From positions 1 through 64,000 of the forward strand of contig JAMZNZ010000001.1 of assembly GCA_024178355.1 (NCBI GenBank): a DNA stretch of 64,000 nt, given 5' to 3'. A program made the translations under genes and the position numbers. This document shows positions 8,522 through 17,466 of the stretch, piece after piece; the stretch's first letter is position 1; each line of letters opens with the position of its first letter. This stretch comes from Maricaulaceae bacterium EIL42A08. GTDB taxonomy: Bacteria > Pseudomonadota > Alphaproteobacteria > Caulobacterales > Maricaulaceae. The notes under the pieces are model-generated. The model worked only from the letters and a program-made list of their open reading frames with translations. It did not search any database and was not told the DNA's origin.

Positions 8522-9220
8522 ATGATTGAAGTTCGCAGCTTTGACAGCCTTGGTGCCTTCCAGACCGATTGGCTGAACGCCAAGCACCATTTCAGCTTTG
8601 GCCACTATCACGACCCCAAGCGTATGGGATGGGGTGCCCTTCGGGTCTGGAATGACGACGAGATCCAGCCGAAAACCGGCTTCCCGCCCCACCCACACGC
8701 CGAAATGGAAATCATCACCTATGTCCGTGATGGAGCCATCACTCACGAAGACAGCCTTGGCAACAAAGGCCGTACGGTCGCTGGCGATGTGCAAGTGATG
8801 AGCGCCGGATCAGGCATTCGCCATGCTGAATACAATATGGAAGACGAGCTGACGCGCATCTTCCAGATCTGGATCATGCCTGATGAGCGCGGCGGCAAGC
8901 CTTACTGGAATGCCCGCGAGTTTCCCAAAGGTGAGCGCTCCGGTGAGCTGGTGGTTCTGGCGTCGGGTCGTGACGGTGATAGCGACGCCCTTCCGATCCG
9001 AGCCGACGCCCGAGTGCTCGGCGGCACGCTGGAAGCCGGTCAGTCCACGACCTACGCACTTGAAGCCGGACGTCACGCTTATCTGGCGCTCGCCAAAGGC
9101 AAGGTAGAGGTCAATGGCAGTGAAGTGAGTGGACGCGACGGCGCAGCCATTCGCGACGTCGACACCATTACGATCACCGCGGTTGAACCGTCTGAGGTGG
9201 TGATGGTGGACAGCAAATAA
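8522..9220 (+). CDS. Pirin family protein (bicupin)
   Basis: A 232-residue bicupin. The N-terminal cupin carries the pirin metal motif: HHFSFGHYHDPKRMGWGALRVWNDD, then PHPHAEMEIITYV and the Glu-containing GIRHAEYN. Bacterial pirins of this size bind iron and several have quercetinase activity; others affect central metabolism, so the substrate cannot be named. A GGAGAG ribosome site precedes the ATG. A likely terminator follows at 9255, so it is probably transcribed alone. Confidence 0.9.
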   Translation: MIEVRSFDSLGAFQTDWLNAKHHFSFGHYHDPKRMGWGALRVWNDDEIQPKTGFPPHPHAEMEIITYVRDGAITHEDSLGNKGRTVAGDVQVMSAGSGIRHAEYNMEDELTRIFQIWIMPDERGGKPYWNAREFPKGERSGELVVLASGRDGDSDALPIRADARVLGGTLEAGQSTTYALEAGRHAYLALAKGKVEVNGSEVSGRDGAAIRDVDTITITAVEPSEVVMVDSK

Positions 9221-9254
9221 TCTGTCGCATCTCGGCCGGATTAAACCATTCTTC

Positions 9255-9295
9255 AGCGTGCAGGTCGTAATCGATCTGCACGCTGTTGTTTTTGG
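9255..9295 (+). terminator. Rho-independent terminator after the pirin gene
   Basis: Nine-base stem AGCGTGCAG (9255-9263) pairs with CTGCACGCT (9276-9284) around a 12-base loop, followed by a T-rich run TGTTGTTTTT. It is 34 bases past the pirin stop and just before the next gene's ribosome site. Confidence 0.75.
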
Positions 9296-9304
9296 AGACA
9301 CCCG

Positions 9305-9541
9305 ATGTTTGCGCGCCTTCGTCTTTTATTCGCCCTGATCCTCGCTGCTCCTGTTGTGAGCGGGTGCCTCGTTGTTGCCGCAGTCGATACTGCCGCTGGA
9401 ATTGGCGGCATGGCTATCGGAGCCACGGGTGCGGTTGTTGGCGCAGCTGGCGATGTTGTCGAGGGTACAGTGGACGTCATCACCCCCGGAAGCGATGATG
9501 ACGACGAGGATGAAGGTGAAGAGGATCGTGAGGAGCGCTAG
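9305..9541 (+). CDS. Small glycine/alanine-rich lipoprotein
   Basis: A 78-residue predicted lipoprotein: MFARLRLLFALILAAPVVSGC with lipobox VVSGC (Cys at 21), then a Gly/Ala/Val-rich stretch (GIGGMAIGATGAVVGAAGD) of the GxxxG type, and a tail of Asp and Glu only interrupted by Arg. It resembles a family of short lipoproteins in Gram-negative bacteria described only by their signal and Gly-zipper segment. GGAGAC precedes the ATG. The function is unknown; the glycine zipper could insert in or span a membrane. Confidence 0.75.
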   Translation: MFARLRLLFALILAAPVVSGCLVVAAVDTAAGIGGMAIGATGAVVGAAGDVVEGTVDVITPGSDDDDEDEGEEDREER

Positions 9542-9604
9542 GCGATCAGATATGATAGGCTCTCGTCTGACGCTGGGGAGCTGACACATATCGAAAGGAT
9601 TGCC

Positions 9605-10120
9605 ATGCAAGCCGCACGTTTATTTCTAGCTCTTGTAACCAGCCTCGGTCTTGGTTTTGCCGCGCAGGCTGCACCAGTGCAAGTGGTTGATCCAATTGAG
9701 ATCGGCGATGCCCTTGCCGAAAAAACTGAAGAGTATGGCGAGCGCGATATCGACCGCCTCGTCCGCAACCTCACTGAGTCCGTAACCGAGCGTCTGGAGC
9801 GCGACGGTCATGACCTTTCAGGCGGCTCGGAAGGCCTCCAGGTCGCGCTGACACTTGAGAATGCCTGGCCGAACCGGCCCACTCACGCGCAGATGTCAGA
9901 TGACCCGAGCCTGTCCTATCAGAGCGTGTCTCTGGGTGGGGCCAGTGTCAGCGCTGTCATCACCGATGCAGATGGAAATCGGCTGGCGGAGCTAAGCTAT
10001 AGCTGGCGGACCCACACGGTCGCGGATTCGGTTGGTCGTGGAACCTGGACAGATGCACGGCGTACCTTCGACCGCTTCGCCAGTCAGCTCGCCGATGAAC
10101 TCCCGGCGACCGCGAGCTAG
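9605..10120 (+). CDS. Uncharacterised exported protein
   Basis: A 171-residue protein with a cleavable signal peptide (MQAARLFLALVTSLGLGFAAQAA, likely cut after AQA). The mature part predicts a helix (KTEEYGERDIDRLVRNLTESV) followed by beta strands (LQVALTLENAWP and SVSAVITDADGNRLAELSYSW), resembling the general plan of small periplasmic proteins of unknown function. No catalytic motif is evident. It lies 63 bases after the small lipoprotein gene and may be co-transcribed with it. Confidence 0.7.
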   Translation: MQAARLFLALVTSLGLGFAAQAAPVQVVDPIEIGDALAEKTEEYGERDIDRLVRNLTESVTERLERDGHDLSGGSEGLQVALTLENAWPNRPTHAQMSDDPSLSYQSVSLGGASVSAVITDADGNRLAELSYSWRTHTVADSVGRGTWTDARRTFDRFASQLADELPATAS

Positions 10121-10126
10121 GAAAAG

Positions 10127-10756
10127 TCAGGGCACAGCGATCCATTTATGGGTTTGCAGGCTCAAACGCCATTTGGGGTGGGCAAGACAATAGTCATAGG
10201 CCGCCCTGGCGTTTTCTGCCTGCAGCGGCCCGTCCATGGGCTGTAGCCGAAACTGTTCAAAATCAAGATGTTCAAACTGCTCCGGCCTGGCATCGGTCTG
10301 GGGGTAGACCAGCTTCAGCTCATGACCCGATGTCAGCTTGAGCGGCGCGGTTGATTTGGGGCTGACACAGATCCAGTCGATGCCCTCTGGAGCCTCTATT
10401 GTCCCATTGGTTTCAACGGCGATTTCGAAGCCGGCATCGTGCAGGGCATCGATCAGGGCGCGATCCAGCTGCAAGAGCGGCTCACCGCCGGTGCAGACCA
10501 CATAGGGCTGGCCGCCTTCAGGCCAGAGCGCCGCAACAGCGCCTGCCAGCTTTTCAGCGGTGACAAACTTGCCGCCATTCACACCATCGGTGCCGACAAA
10601 ATCAGTATCACAGAAGGTGCAAACGGCCGTGGCGCGATCACGCTCAAGCCCGCTCCACAGATTGCAGCCAGCAAAGCGCAGGAAAACCGCCGGGCGCCCC
10701 GCTTGCCCGCCTTCGCCCTGAACAGTCAGGAACATCTCTTTGACAGAATAGGTCAT
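10127..10756 (-). CDS. queE: 7-carboxy-7-deazaguanine synthase QueE
   Basis: A 209-residue radical SAM enzyme that converts 6-carboxytetrahydropterin to 7-carboxy-7-deazaguanine for queuosine and related deazapurines. The cluster-binding cysteines are in [19 protein letters not shown] followed by TFC, a widely spaced C-x14-C-x2-C typical of one QueE clade rather than the standard CxxxCxx[13 protein letters not shown] carries the GGE SAM-binding motif. It starts with ATGA overlapping the queC stop by four bases, so queC-queE are one unit. queD is not in this window. Confidence 0.93.
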   Translation of the reverse strand: MTYSVKEMFLTVQGEGGQAGRPAVFLRFAGCNLWSGLERDRATAVCTFCDTDFVGTDGVNGGKFVTAEKLAGAVAALWPEGGQPYVVCTGGEPLLQLDRALIDALHDAGFEIAVETNGTIEAPEGIDWICVSPKSTAPLKLTSGHELKLVYPQTDARPEQFEHLDFEQFRLQPMDGPLQAENARAAYDYCLAHPKWRLSLQTHKWIAVP

Positions 10757-11478
10757 TGGCTCGCCTGCCAGTCGCGCCAGCCCTTTTCGCGCAGCTCACA
10801 AGCCGGGCAATCGCCACAGCCATAGCCCCAATCATGGCGCTCACCGCGCGTACCGCGATAGCAGGTGTGCGACTGCTCCACGATGATCTTAACCAGCGCA
10901 TCTCCGCCGAGGTCGTGCGCCATCGCCCAGGTCTCAGCCTTGGTGAGATTCATCAGCGGCGTCTCAATGCGCATCGGACGACCAAGCCCCAGCGCAATCG
11001 CCTCAGCCTGAGCATCCAGCGTGTCCTGACGGCAATCAGGATAGCCTGAATAATCGGTCTGGCACATACCGCCTACCAGCACATTGATCCCGCGGCGCAT
11101 GGCCAGCGCAGAGGCCACGGTCAGGAAGACCAGATTGCGTGCCGGCACAAAGGTCGTGGGCAAACCATCTTCACGAAAGCCGATCTCGGCCTCGCGAGTC
11201 AGAGCGCTTTCAGCCAGATCGCCATAGCCGGAGATATCGACAACCCGATCCGGCCCGAGTCGCGGTGCCCAGTCCGGGAAGGTCGTTACCACGGCCTCAC
11301 GCACTTTCAGGCGCGCCTTCATCTCCACATGGTGGCGCTGGCCATAGGCGAAGCCAATCGTCTCAACCCGAGCAAAGCGATCCAGCGCCCAGGCGAGGCA
11401 GCTCGCAGAGTCCTGCCCGCCTGAAAACAGCACAAGCGCAGCTTCGTCCGCCGAAGAAGTGGAGTTTGGTGATGTCAT
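10753..11478 (-). CDS. queC: 7-cyano-7-deazaguanine synthase QueC
   Basis: A 241-residue ATP-dependent amidotransferase-like enzyme that turns 7-carboxy-7-deazaguanine into preQ0. The PP-loop [12 protein letters not shown] is near the N-terminus, and the zinc-binding cysteines are in [14 protein letters not shown] at the C-terminus. The conserved [13 protein letters not shown] segment is present. It is divergent from cutA with a 47-base gap, and its stop overlaps the queE start. No preQ1 riboswitch is visible in the short leader. Confidence 0.95.
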   Translation of the reverse strand: MTSPNSTSSADEAALVLFSGGQDSASCLAWALDRFARVETIGFAYGQRHHVEMKARLKVREAVVTTFPDWAPRLGPDRVVDISGYGDLAESALTREAEIGFREDGLPTTFVPARNLVFLTVASALAMRRGINVLVGGMCQTDYSGYPDCRQDTLDAQAEAIALGLGRPMRIETPLMNLTKAETWAMAHDLGGDALVKIIVEQSHTCYRGTRGERHDWGYGCGDCPACELREKGWRDWQASQ

Positions 11479-11525
11479 GGCGCGCTATATTCTATTTCGC
11501 AGCGCTAATCGCAAGGAGACACGCC

Positions 11526-11864
11526 ATGACCAAAGCACACAGCGCCATGGGTCTTGTCTACACGACCTGGCCGGACCGAGCCTCGGTCGAGGCGGCGGCG
11601 AGGATACTTTTGGATGAACGCTTGATTGCCTGTGCAAATATTCTGAGGGCCTCCACCTCCATCTATCGCTGGCAGGATCAGGTTGAAACCGCAGAGGAAA
11701 TCATCGCGCTTTTCAAAACCAGCACGCGCAAGCTGGAGGCGCTTCGCGAGCGTATCAGTGAGCTCCACCCCTATGACGAGCCAGCGATCATCAGCCTCAA
11801 CGTCGATGCAGACGGCAGCTCAGCCGCCTTCCTCGCCTGGGTGGACGAAGAGTGCGCGCCGTAA
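11526..11864 (+). CDS. cutA: Divalent cation tolerance protein CutA
   Basis: A 112-residue trimeric ferredoxin-like protein of the CutA1 family, linked to copper and other divalent-metal tolerance in E. coli. Typical stretches are VYTTWPDRASVEAAARILLDE, the ligand-containing CANIL, YRWQDQVETAEEI and ELHPYDEPAI. The ATG at 11526 has AAGGAGAC just upstream; a longer reading through the queC region is antisense and rejected. An inverted repeat TTTTGCCTTC/GAAGGCAAAA (11877-11902) follows but lacks a T run after it. Confidence 0.9.
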   Translation: MTKAHSAMGLVYTTWPDRASVEAAARILLDERLIACANILRASTSIYRWQDQVETAEEIIALFKTSTRKLEALRERISELHPYDEPAIISLNVDADGSSAAFLAWVDEECAP

Positions 11865-12015
11865 GCCCGTCTGGATTTTTGCCTTCTGCTCCGAAGGCAA
11901 AACCAAGAAACTTCTGTGACATGGCAGACGATTAACCCGGCGGTAGCGGACACGCCGGTAAGACTGGCCTCTCAAGTAATAAACATATTCACCGAGAGAC
12001 GCGTCTACCCCTGTC

Positions 12016-13659
12016 ATGAGCCGAACGGTCCGCTCCCTCCTTCAAGACGCGCCCCAGCTGGACCCGACGGTTACCGGGGGCGCGGTCTATGACCTGTTCT
12101 CCAATGACCTTGATCTTGTTGTTCTGCCGGTGGTGCAAGGCGGACAGCCCATTGGACTTGTCTCACGCACCGCCTTCTTCCTGCGCATGGCCGACACCCA
12201 TGGCCGCGCCCTGTTTGCGCGCCGTCCGATCACCTTTGTGATGGATAAGGCGCCGCTGATCGTCGACAAAAATGCTCTGGTCTCTGAAGTCAGCCGCCAT
12301 GTACTGAGTGACAAGACTTCGACCGTGGTGGATGGATTCATCATCACCGAAGACGGCCAGTATGCAGGCATCGGCACTGGCTTTGCGCTGATGAAACTGC
12401 TGCATTCCGAAAGCGAGGACCGCAATCGCAAGCTGGTGGCCCTGGCTGAACAGCTCGGCCGCGCACGGATTGAAGCGCTGAGTGCCAATCAAGCAAAGTC
12501 GGAATTCCTGGCCACCATGAGCCATGAAATCCGAACGCCGCTGAACGGGGTCCTTGGCGTTACCCAATTGTTGCAAGATAGCGGCCTTGATCCAGCGCAG
12601 GGCAAACTCGCCAAAACCATCCAGACGTCCGGCGAAGTGCTTTTGCGCATCCTTGATGATGTGCTCGACCTGTCAAAGATCGAAGCTGGCAAGATGGATC
12701 TGGAGCCGATCGATTTTGATACTGAAGAGCTCGTGCAATCCAGCGCCAATCTGTGGCGCCCACGCGCTGAAAGCAAAGGCCTGACGTTCAAGGTCGAGCT
12801 GGCCAAAGACGCGCCAAAGCGACTTTACGGCGACCCGGTTCGTATCAAACAAATCCTGTTCAACCTGATCGGCAATGCGATCAAATTTACCAGCGAGGGA
12901 TCGGTCCACACGCTCATCCGCGTGCTGCCTCTGACACCCGGGCGAGCTGTACTACGCGCCGAAGTCACCGATACGGGCCCTGGCCTGCACGCGGAAGCTC
13001 AGAGGAAGCTCTTTCACGCCTTTTCCCAGGGTGACGGGGCGACCAGCCGCAAATTTGGCGGTACGGGTCTGGGGCTTGCCATCTGCAAGCGCCTGGTTGA
13101 GCTGATGGGCGGCACGATTGACGTAAAAAGCACCGTTGGCGAGGGCTCGACCTTCTGGTTTGAGGCACCGCTTAAAATCGCGGTTGATGCCAAGCCTGAG
13201 CCAAAAGCGGCCACGACTGCAACGCCGGCTCCAGCCAAACCTACCGTTGATAGCCCGCGCATCCTCCTCGCTGAGGACAATCCCATCAATCAGGAGGTCA
13301 TTTGTGGCTTCCTGAAATTCCGTGGCTGGACCTGCGACATCGCCAATGATGGCCTGGAGGCGGTGGACGCCTTCAAGGCGGGTGATTTCGACCTGGTTCT
13401 GATGGATGTTCAAATGCCGGGCATGGACGGGTTTGCAGCCACCCGCGCAATCCGCCAGAGCGGACAGGCAGGTAAAACCACGCCGATCATCGCCCTAACT
13501 GCCAATGCAATGCGCAGCGACCAGCAACGGTGTCTGGATGCGGATATGGATGGCTATGTTGCCAAGCCCATCGACCGCCAGAAATTCTTTGCCGAAATGG
13601 ATCGGTGGCTTGAGAGCGGGCGCGACATTGCCCAGAGCGATAAGGCCAAAACCGGCTAG
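12016..13659 (+). CDS. Hybrid sensor histidine kinase/response regulator with CBS-like sensor
   Basis: 547 residues, with no membrane helix. Residues about 1-130 resemble a pair of CBS-type motifs ([22 protein letters not shown] and [19 protein letters not shown]). The HisKA domain holds the phospho-accepting H170 in [11 protein letters not shown]. The ATPase domain has [16 protein letters not shown] and [10 protein letters not shown]. After an Ala/Pro linker comes a receiver domain with acidic pair AEDN, phospho-acceptor D464 ([11 protein letters not shown]) and AKPID. All catalytic residues are intact. The likely role is cytoplasmic sensing through the CBS-like part; ligand and partner are unknown. 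It is a paralogue of the kinase at 17467 and converges on midA, overlapping it by four bases. Confidence 0.9.
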   Translation: MSRTVRSLLQDAPQLDPTVTGGAVYDLFSNDLDLVVLPVVQGGQPIGLVSRTAFFLRMADTHGRALFARRPITFVMDKAPLIVDKNALVSEVSRHVLSDKTSTVVDGFIITEDGQYAGIGTGFALMKLLHSESEDRNRKLVALAEQLGRARIEALSANQAKSEFLATMSHEIRTPLNGVLGVTQLLQDSGLDPAQGKLAKTIQTSGEVLLRILDDVLDLSKIEAGKMDLEPIDFDTEELVQSSANLWRPRAESKGLTFKVELAKDAPKRLYGDPVRIKQILFNLIGNAIKFTSEGSVHTLIRVLPLTPGRAVLRAEVTDTGPGLHAEAQRKLFHAFSQGDGATSRKFGGTGLGLAICKRLVELMGGTIDVKSTVGEGSTFWFEAPLKIAVDAKPEPKAATTATPAPAKPTVDSPRILLAEDNPINQEVICGFLKFRGWTCDIANDGLEAVDAFKAGDFDLVLMDVQMPGMDGFAATRAIRQSGQAGKTTPIIALTANAMRSDQQRCLDADMDGYVAKPIDRQKFFAEMDRWLESGRDIAQSDKAKTG

Positions 13660-14798
13660 CGCGGCTTATACCGGTCAAGCCCGGGCGGCGGAGGCAGCCC
13701 CTGGCTGGCAAACGCGATCACCTTGAACAGCTCACCCATGTCATCAGGGGCCACGAGGCGGTTCAACTGGCGTTGAAGCCGGGCCGCGACATCATCACCG
13801 CGGCCTTTGGCCAGTGAGGCAGCTCGGGTTTCAATCCCCAGGCCTTTGAGAAAATCGCCCTGCCCCACCGGGCCATAGACATCCAGACCTGCAGCCGCGC
13901 CCAGCTCGGCAAAACGCTCGAAGTCGACCCACGCCGTCAGGTCTGCTCCGCCAGGATCATCGAGCGGATCAACTTTCTGGTGTTTGGCGATGGCCTGCAG
14001 CGTGTCACCCGGTTCAGGTGTCGCCGACCCGTAGTCGATGAATAGCGCATAGCCGGGAGCCGCCTTCAGCCGCTCGGCCAGCGCATCCATTACCGGCGCA
14101 TCGGCTGGGCGAAGTTCCACCAGACTGCCGTCCGGTTCATCGCGAAGCGATGGTGCAACCAGCGCCAGATCGGCGTCGGACAAGCCACCGCCGAGCACGA
14201 AGGCGAACTTTTCTGCGTCCTTGGGGGCGAGCCCAACAAGACGCTCGCGCCATTGGCCGTCGACCTTTACGGCCTGGCGAATAGGCAGGCAGTCAAGAAA
14301 CTCGTTGGAGACAATCAGGCTTGGCCCCGGGGGCATATCATCAATCAGCCTGATCCAGCGCGGTTGAACCGGTGCTTTTGCAAGCGTCTGACCCTGGACC
14401 ATCTTCAGCGCCGGGCTGGCCTCTACCAGGCTGAGCTCAATCGCCTCGACAAAGCCGGGCGCAGCGGCCCCTGCTCTCAGCGCATCACTCATCATGCGGC
14501 CGGTCCCTGGTCCAAGCTCAGCAAGCTGCACCGGGTGGGGGGCCCCCATCTGACCCCAGCATTCGGCGGCCCACAGACCAATAAACTCACCGAACATCTG
14601 GCTGATTTCCGGTGATGTGATGAAGTCCTTGTCGGCACCCAGCGGGTCCTTTGTGGCGTAATAGCCCGCCATCGGATCAAACAGCGCTTCGGCCATGAAA
14701 GTTGAGACCGGCATGGCCCCCTCGCTGGCGATGCGCGCCATCAACTGCGCACGCAATTGCTCACGCGGGCGAAAGTCGTCGTCGAACTGATCGGTCAT
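13656..14798 (-). CDS. SAM-dependent methyltransferase, MidA/NDUFAF7 family
   Basis: A 380-residue protein of the family containing mitochondrial NDUFAF7, an arginine methyltransferase needed for complex I assembly. Family marks are [21 protein letters not shown] near the N-terminus, [16 protein letters not shown], the SAM-binding [14 protein letters not shown], and [12 protein letters not shown]. In bacteria a similar role with NDH-1 subunits is suspected but not established. It overlaps the lgt stop by four bases (ATGA), so the two are translated together. Confidence 0.9.
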   Translation of the reverse strand: MTDQFDDDFRPREQLRAQLMARIASEGAMPVSTFMAEALFDPMAGYYATKDPLGADKDFITSPEISQMFGEFIGLWAAECWGQMGAPHPVQLAELGPGTGRMMSDALRAGAAAPGFVEAIELSLVEASPALKMVQGQTLAKAPVQPRWIRLIDDMPPGPSLIVSNEFLDCLPIRQAVKVDGQWRERLVGLAPKDAEKFAFVLGGGLSDADLALVAPSLRDEPDGSLVELRPADAPVMDALAERLKAAPGYALFIDYGSATPEPGDTLQAIAKHQKVDPLDDPGGADLTAWVDFERFAELGAAAGLDVYGPVGQGDFLKGLGIETRAASLAKGRGDDVAARLQRQLNRLVAPDDMGELFKVIAFASQGLPPPPGLDRYKPR

Positions 14799-15682
14799 GC
14801 AGGCTTTTTAGCTACCGGGTCTGCTTTTAAGGCTCGGTTGATGAGATAGGCCCCCAGCACGATCATTGGAATGCAAAGCAGCATGCCCATCGTCACATAA
14901 CCCTGTAGGGCTTCAGGCATGTGCAGATCGGCCTCGCGCACCAGCTCCACCAGCCCGCGGAACACGCCGTAGCCTGCCAGGAAAACGCCTGTGGCTAGAC
15001 CTGGACGGGCGAGCGCCTTGAAGCGGTAGACCAGGAAGGCGAGGATCGCGAACAGGACCGCCCCTTCCAGAAAGGCTTCGTAAAGCTGGCTGGGATGTCG
15101 CAACTGGCAGGTGGGATCCCCGGCAAAACGCATCGCCCACGGCACGTCGCTCGCACGCCCCCAAAGCTCACCATTTATGAAGTTGGCCAGGCGCCCAAAG
15201 AATAGCCCGATGGGCGTCGCCGTCGCCACCGCATCAGCAACGCGCATAAGCGGAGCTTTATGGGCTTTGCTGGTAAAGTAGATCGCCAGCGCCACACCAA
15301 TCAGGCCGCCGTGGAAGCTCATGCCGCCCTCAGTGATGCCGGTCAGGGCCCACAGCGGATTGTCCCAGAGCGGGCTGCGCTCGTCCCACACCGCGTAGAA
15401 AAGAACATAGCCAAGCCGGCCGCCGCCAATCACACCCAGCATGATCCAGAGGGCCAGATCGTCGATGAAGTCTTTCGAGTAAGGGGCTACCTGCGCCTTC
15501 TTGGTCACGCCCCACAGATGGTCGCGTTGAACGAGGCGCTGCACCCAGTAGAGCCCGAGGAACAGCCCAGCGATGTAGGCGATCGCATACCATCGGATCG
15601 GGAACGGACCAATACCGAAGATTTCCGGGATCGTTACCAGAACTGGATCGATCAGATCAAAGCTTGGAACACACGCTTCCAT
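14795..15682 (-). CDS. lgt: Prolipoprotein diacylglyceryl transferase Lgt
   Basis: A 295-residue integral membrane enzyme that moves diacylglycerol from phosphatidylglycerol to the lipobox cysteine of prolipoproteins, the first step of lipoprotein maturation. It has about seven hydrophobic segments, the HGGLIG motif (MSFHGGLIGVAL) and the Lgt signature GRLANFINGELWGR. The ATG has AAAGGAAA in front. It would act on the many lipobox proteins seen in this window. It is divergent from ubiK and coupled to the midA-like gene. Confidence 0.96.
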   Translation of the reverse strand: MEACVPSFDLIDPVLVTIPEIFGIGPFPIRWYAIAYIAGLFLGLYWVQRLVQRDHLWGVTKKAQVAPYSKDFIDDLALWIMLGVIGGGRLGYVLFYAVWDERSPLWDNPLWALTGITEGGMSFHGGLIGVALAIYFTSKAHKAPLMRVADAVATATPIGLFFGRLANFINGELWGRASDVPWAMRFAGDPTCQLRHPSQLYEAFLEGAVLFAILAFLVYRFKALARPGLATGVFLAGYGVFRGLVELVREADLHMPEALQGYVTMGMLLCIPMIVLGAYLINRALKADPVAKKPA

Positions 15683-15787
15683 GGCTTTCCTTTAAGGGTT
15701 GCGAAACCTGGCGCGCAGGAGTCGCGTTGCAAAACACCGGCCTTAAGACCTATATGGAGCCTTCATAGCAGACCGGACGGTGATGTC

Positions 15788-16111
15788 ATGCAGTCGCGCA
15801 GCCCTTTATTTGCCAATATGGCAGACCTTATGACCGATGCCTTCAGTGCGGCCCAGGCGGCTGGAGATGAAGCGCGCTCGGTATTTCGCGCCCAGGCTGA
15901 GCGCATGGCCGCCGAGCTGGATCTGGTCAGCCGTGACGAGTTTGAAGCTGTGAAAGCCCAGGCTGACGCGGCAACAGCTGAGCTTGATGCGCTTAAGGCC
16001 CGTATCGACGCGCTGGAAGCTGCAGCATCGAAAAAGCCGGCAGCCAAGAAGCCCGCTGCGGCCAAGAAGCCGGCTGCTCGCAAGACTGCGGCAAAAAAGT
16101 CATCGGGCTAG
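15788..16111 (+). CDS. ubiK: Ubiquinone biosynthesis accessory factor UbiK (BMFP domain)
   Basis: A 107-residue helical protein. The N-terminal 75 residues match the BMFP/UbiK pattern: an amphipathic helix, then DLVSRDEFEAVKAQADAATA in a coiled coil that trimerises. UbiK assists the soluble ubiquinone-synthesis complex, probably by handling lipid intermediates. The C-terminus is a Lys/Ala/Pro-rich tail (repeats of AAKKP), an extension frequent in alphaproteobacteria. It is divergent from lgt, and the gap of about 105 bases holds both promoters. Confidence 0.82.
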   Translation: MQSRSPLFANMADLMTDAFSAAQAAGDEARSVFRAQAERMAAELDLVSRDEFEAVKAQADAATAELDALKARIDALEAAASKKPAAKKPAAAKKPAARKTAAKKSSG

Positions 16112-16222
16112 CCCGCTTGGAATTTCTTATTTGATCACGCTTGCGCCGGATGAACGGCGCAGCGTAGCGTTTCCCATGCGCTGCTAACTGAGTCGCAGCG
16201 TACAATCGGGGAGAGGACCACC

Positions 16223-16720
16223 ATGGAGCTCAACACCGAACAGGTCAGCGATGTGTTTGACCCGCTCGAGGCGATCGAGCAGGCCGTCATTGCAGAGCAA
16301 TACCCGTATGAGCGCGACGAGCTGGAAGTGCACATGGCTGCACCCGGCTCCTGGCGCGACCACCAGATCTGGTTCGCCTATCGCCCAGAGCTGGATGTCA
16401 TCCACGTCTGCTCCAGCCTTGAACTGAAGGTTCCTGACAATCGCTACCGTGAGGTCTGCGAGCTTGTCGCACGCCTTAATGAGCGCTTGTGGCTTGGCCA
16501 TTTTGACATTTGGACCGATGACCAGTCCATCGTCTTCCGCCACGCGCTGACGCTTCCTGAGGCTGAGGGCGTATCCGTCGCTCAGGCCTCAGCGCTGATC
16601 GCAGCGGCCAAGGAAGCCGGCGAGCGGCTCTACCCTGCATTCCACTATCTGCTCTGGAGCGGCAAGAGCCCGGCCGAAGCTGTGTCAGCGGCAATGTTTG
16701 ATACCGCTGGCGAGGCCTGA
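16223..16720 (+). CDS. YbjN domain-containing protein
   Basis: A 165-residue protein with the YbjN fold, related to type III secretion chaperone-like domains. The recognisable parts are the opening DPLEAIEQAVIAEQ, the strand-rich middle IWFAYRPELDVIHVCSSLELKVPDN, and the helix EVCELVARLNERLWLGHFDIW. YbjN homologues influence motility, stress response and amyloid/polysaccharide traits in enterobacteria, but no biochemical activity is established. GGGGAGAGG precedes the ATG. It ends six bases before the oppositely oriented DUF3299-type gene. Confidence 0.82.
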   Translation: MELNTEQVSDVFDPLEAIEQAVIAEQYPYERDELEVHMAAPGSWRDHQIWFAYRPELDVIHVCSSLELKVPDNRYREVCELVARLNERLWLGHFDIWTDDQSIVFRHALTLPEAEGVSVAQASALIAAAKEAGERLYPAFHYLLWSGKSPAEAVSAAMFDTAGEA

Positions 16721-16726
16721 AGCGAC

Positions 16727-17314
16727 CTACTCGTAAGGCTCTACCGAGCGAACGACCATGGAGTAGGCCGATGCAGCCAGGTCGGTATCGACCCGCTCCA
16801 CATTCATGAGGCCCTCAACCCAGACCGGGTGCCAAAGGCTGGTGAACTGGATCGGCTCGGCTGAGCGCAAATAAACGATCTGGTTTGGCGGTGGCGGCGG
16901 GTAGTGCACGCACGCGCCGTGGAAGGGCAGCAAAAGAAACTCGCGCGCCTCCCCCTGTTCAGCGAAATCCAATGGCAGAATATAGCCAGGCATGCGCGCA
17001 ATCATGCCGTCCAGCTCTTCAACGACATTAAATGTGCCGTTCTGATTGGCGATCGGGCTATTGCCGACAAACTGGTTCATCAGCCCAGGGTCAGCGCGGC
17101 CCTCATTCAGCGCCTCCATCGCTTCCAGCTCTTCAGCCGGAAGCAGGTCGCGCCAGACAATCAGCTCCGCCTCAGCGGTGGCATCCACAACGGGCAGGCT
17201 GGAAGAGGTCTCCTCAACCGCCGGTTCAGAAGACGGGTTGCAGGCCGCCATCAACACAACAACACAGCCAGCAAGGATTGAACGGTTGGCCGCTTTCACT
17301 GGTGACGCAATCAA
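16727..17314 (-). CDS. DUF3299-type lipoprotein
   Basis: About 195 residues. A lipoprotein signal (SILAGCVVVLMAAC) is followed by an acidic linker and a domain like DUF3299, found beside MacB-type exporter operons in other bacteria: IVWRDLLP, GYILPLDF, FLLLPFHGACVHYPPPPPNQIVYL and FTSLWHPVWVEG. The Cys/His/Pro-rich segment is the conserved core; its activity is unknown. I chose the TTG at 17314 because AGGGGAAG lies just upstream and it makes a signal peptide of normal length. An ATG at 17362 would add 16 residues. Confidence 0.7.
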   Translation of the reverse strand: MIASPVKAANRSILAGCVVVLMAACNPSSEPAVEETSSSLPVVDATAEAELIVWRDLLPAEELEAMEALNEGRADPGLMNQFVGNSPIANQNGTFNVVEELDGMIARMPGYILPLDFAEQGEAREFLLLPFHGACVHYPPPPPNQIVYLRSAEPIQFTSLWHPVWVEGLMNVERVDTDLAASAYSMVVRSVEPYE

Positions 17315-17466
17315 TGTCTTCCCCTGAGCCAGTCGAAAATTGGTTTGGAGGAAGATGGGCATTCCAGCCCGTATCTACAAGGTAAATTCTGCGTCCACCC
17401 TGTTTTAAGGAGTTTGTGGAACACTGCTTCCCATAGACCGCAAAAATGCGGCACCGGAGGTGGAAT

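Noticed and set aside
11479-11525. preQ1 riboswitch in front of queC
   Set aside because: The gap to the divergent cutA gene is only 47 bases and shows no pseudoknot-forming pattern.
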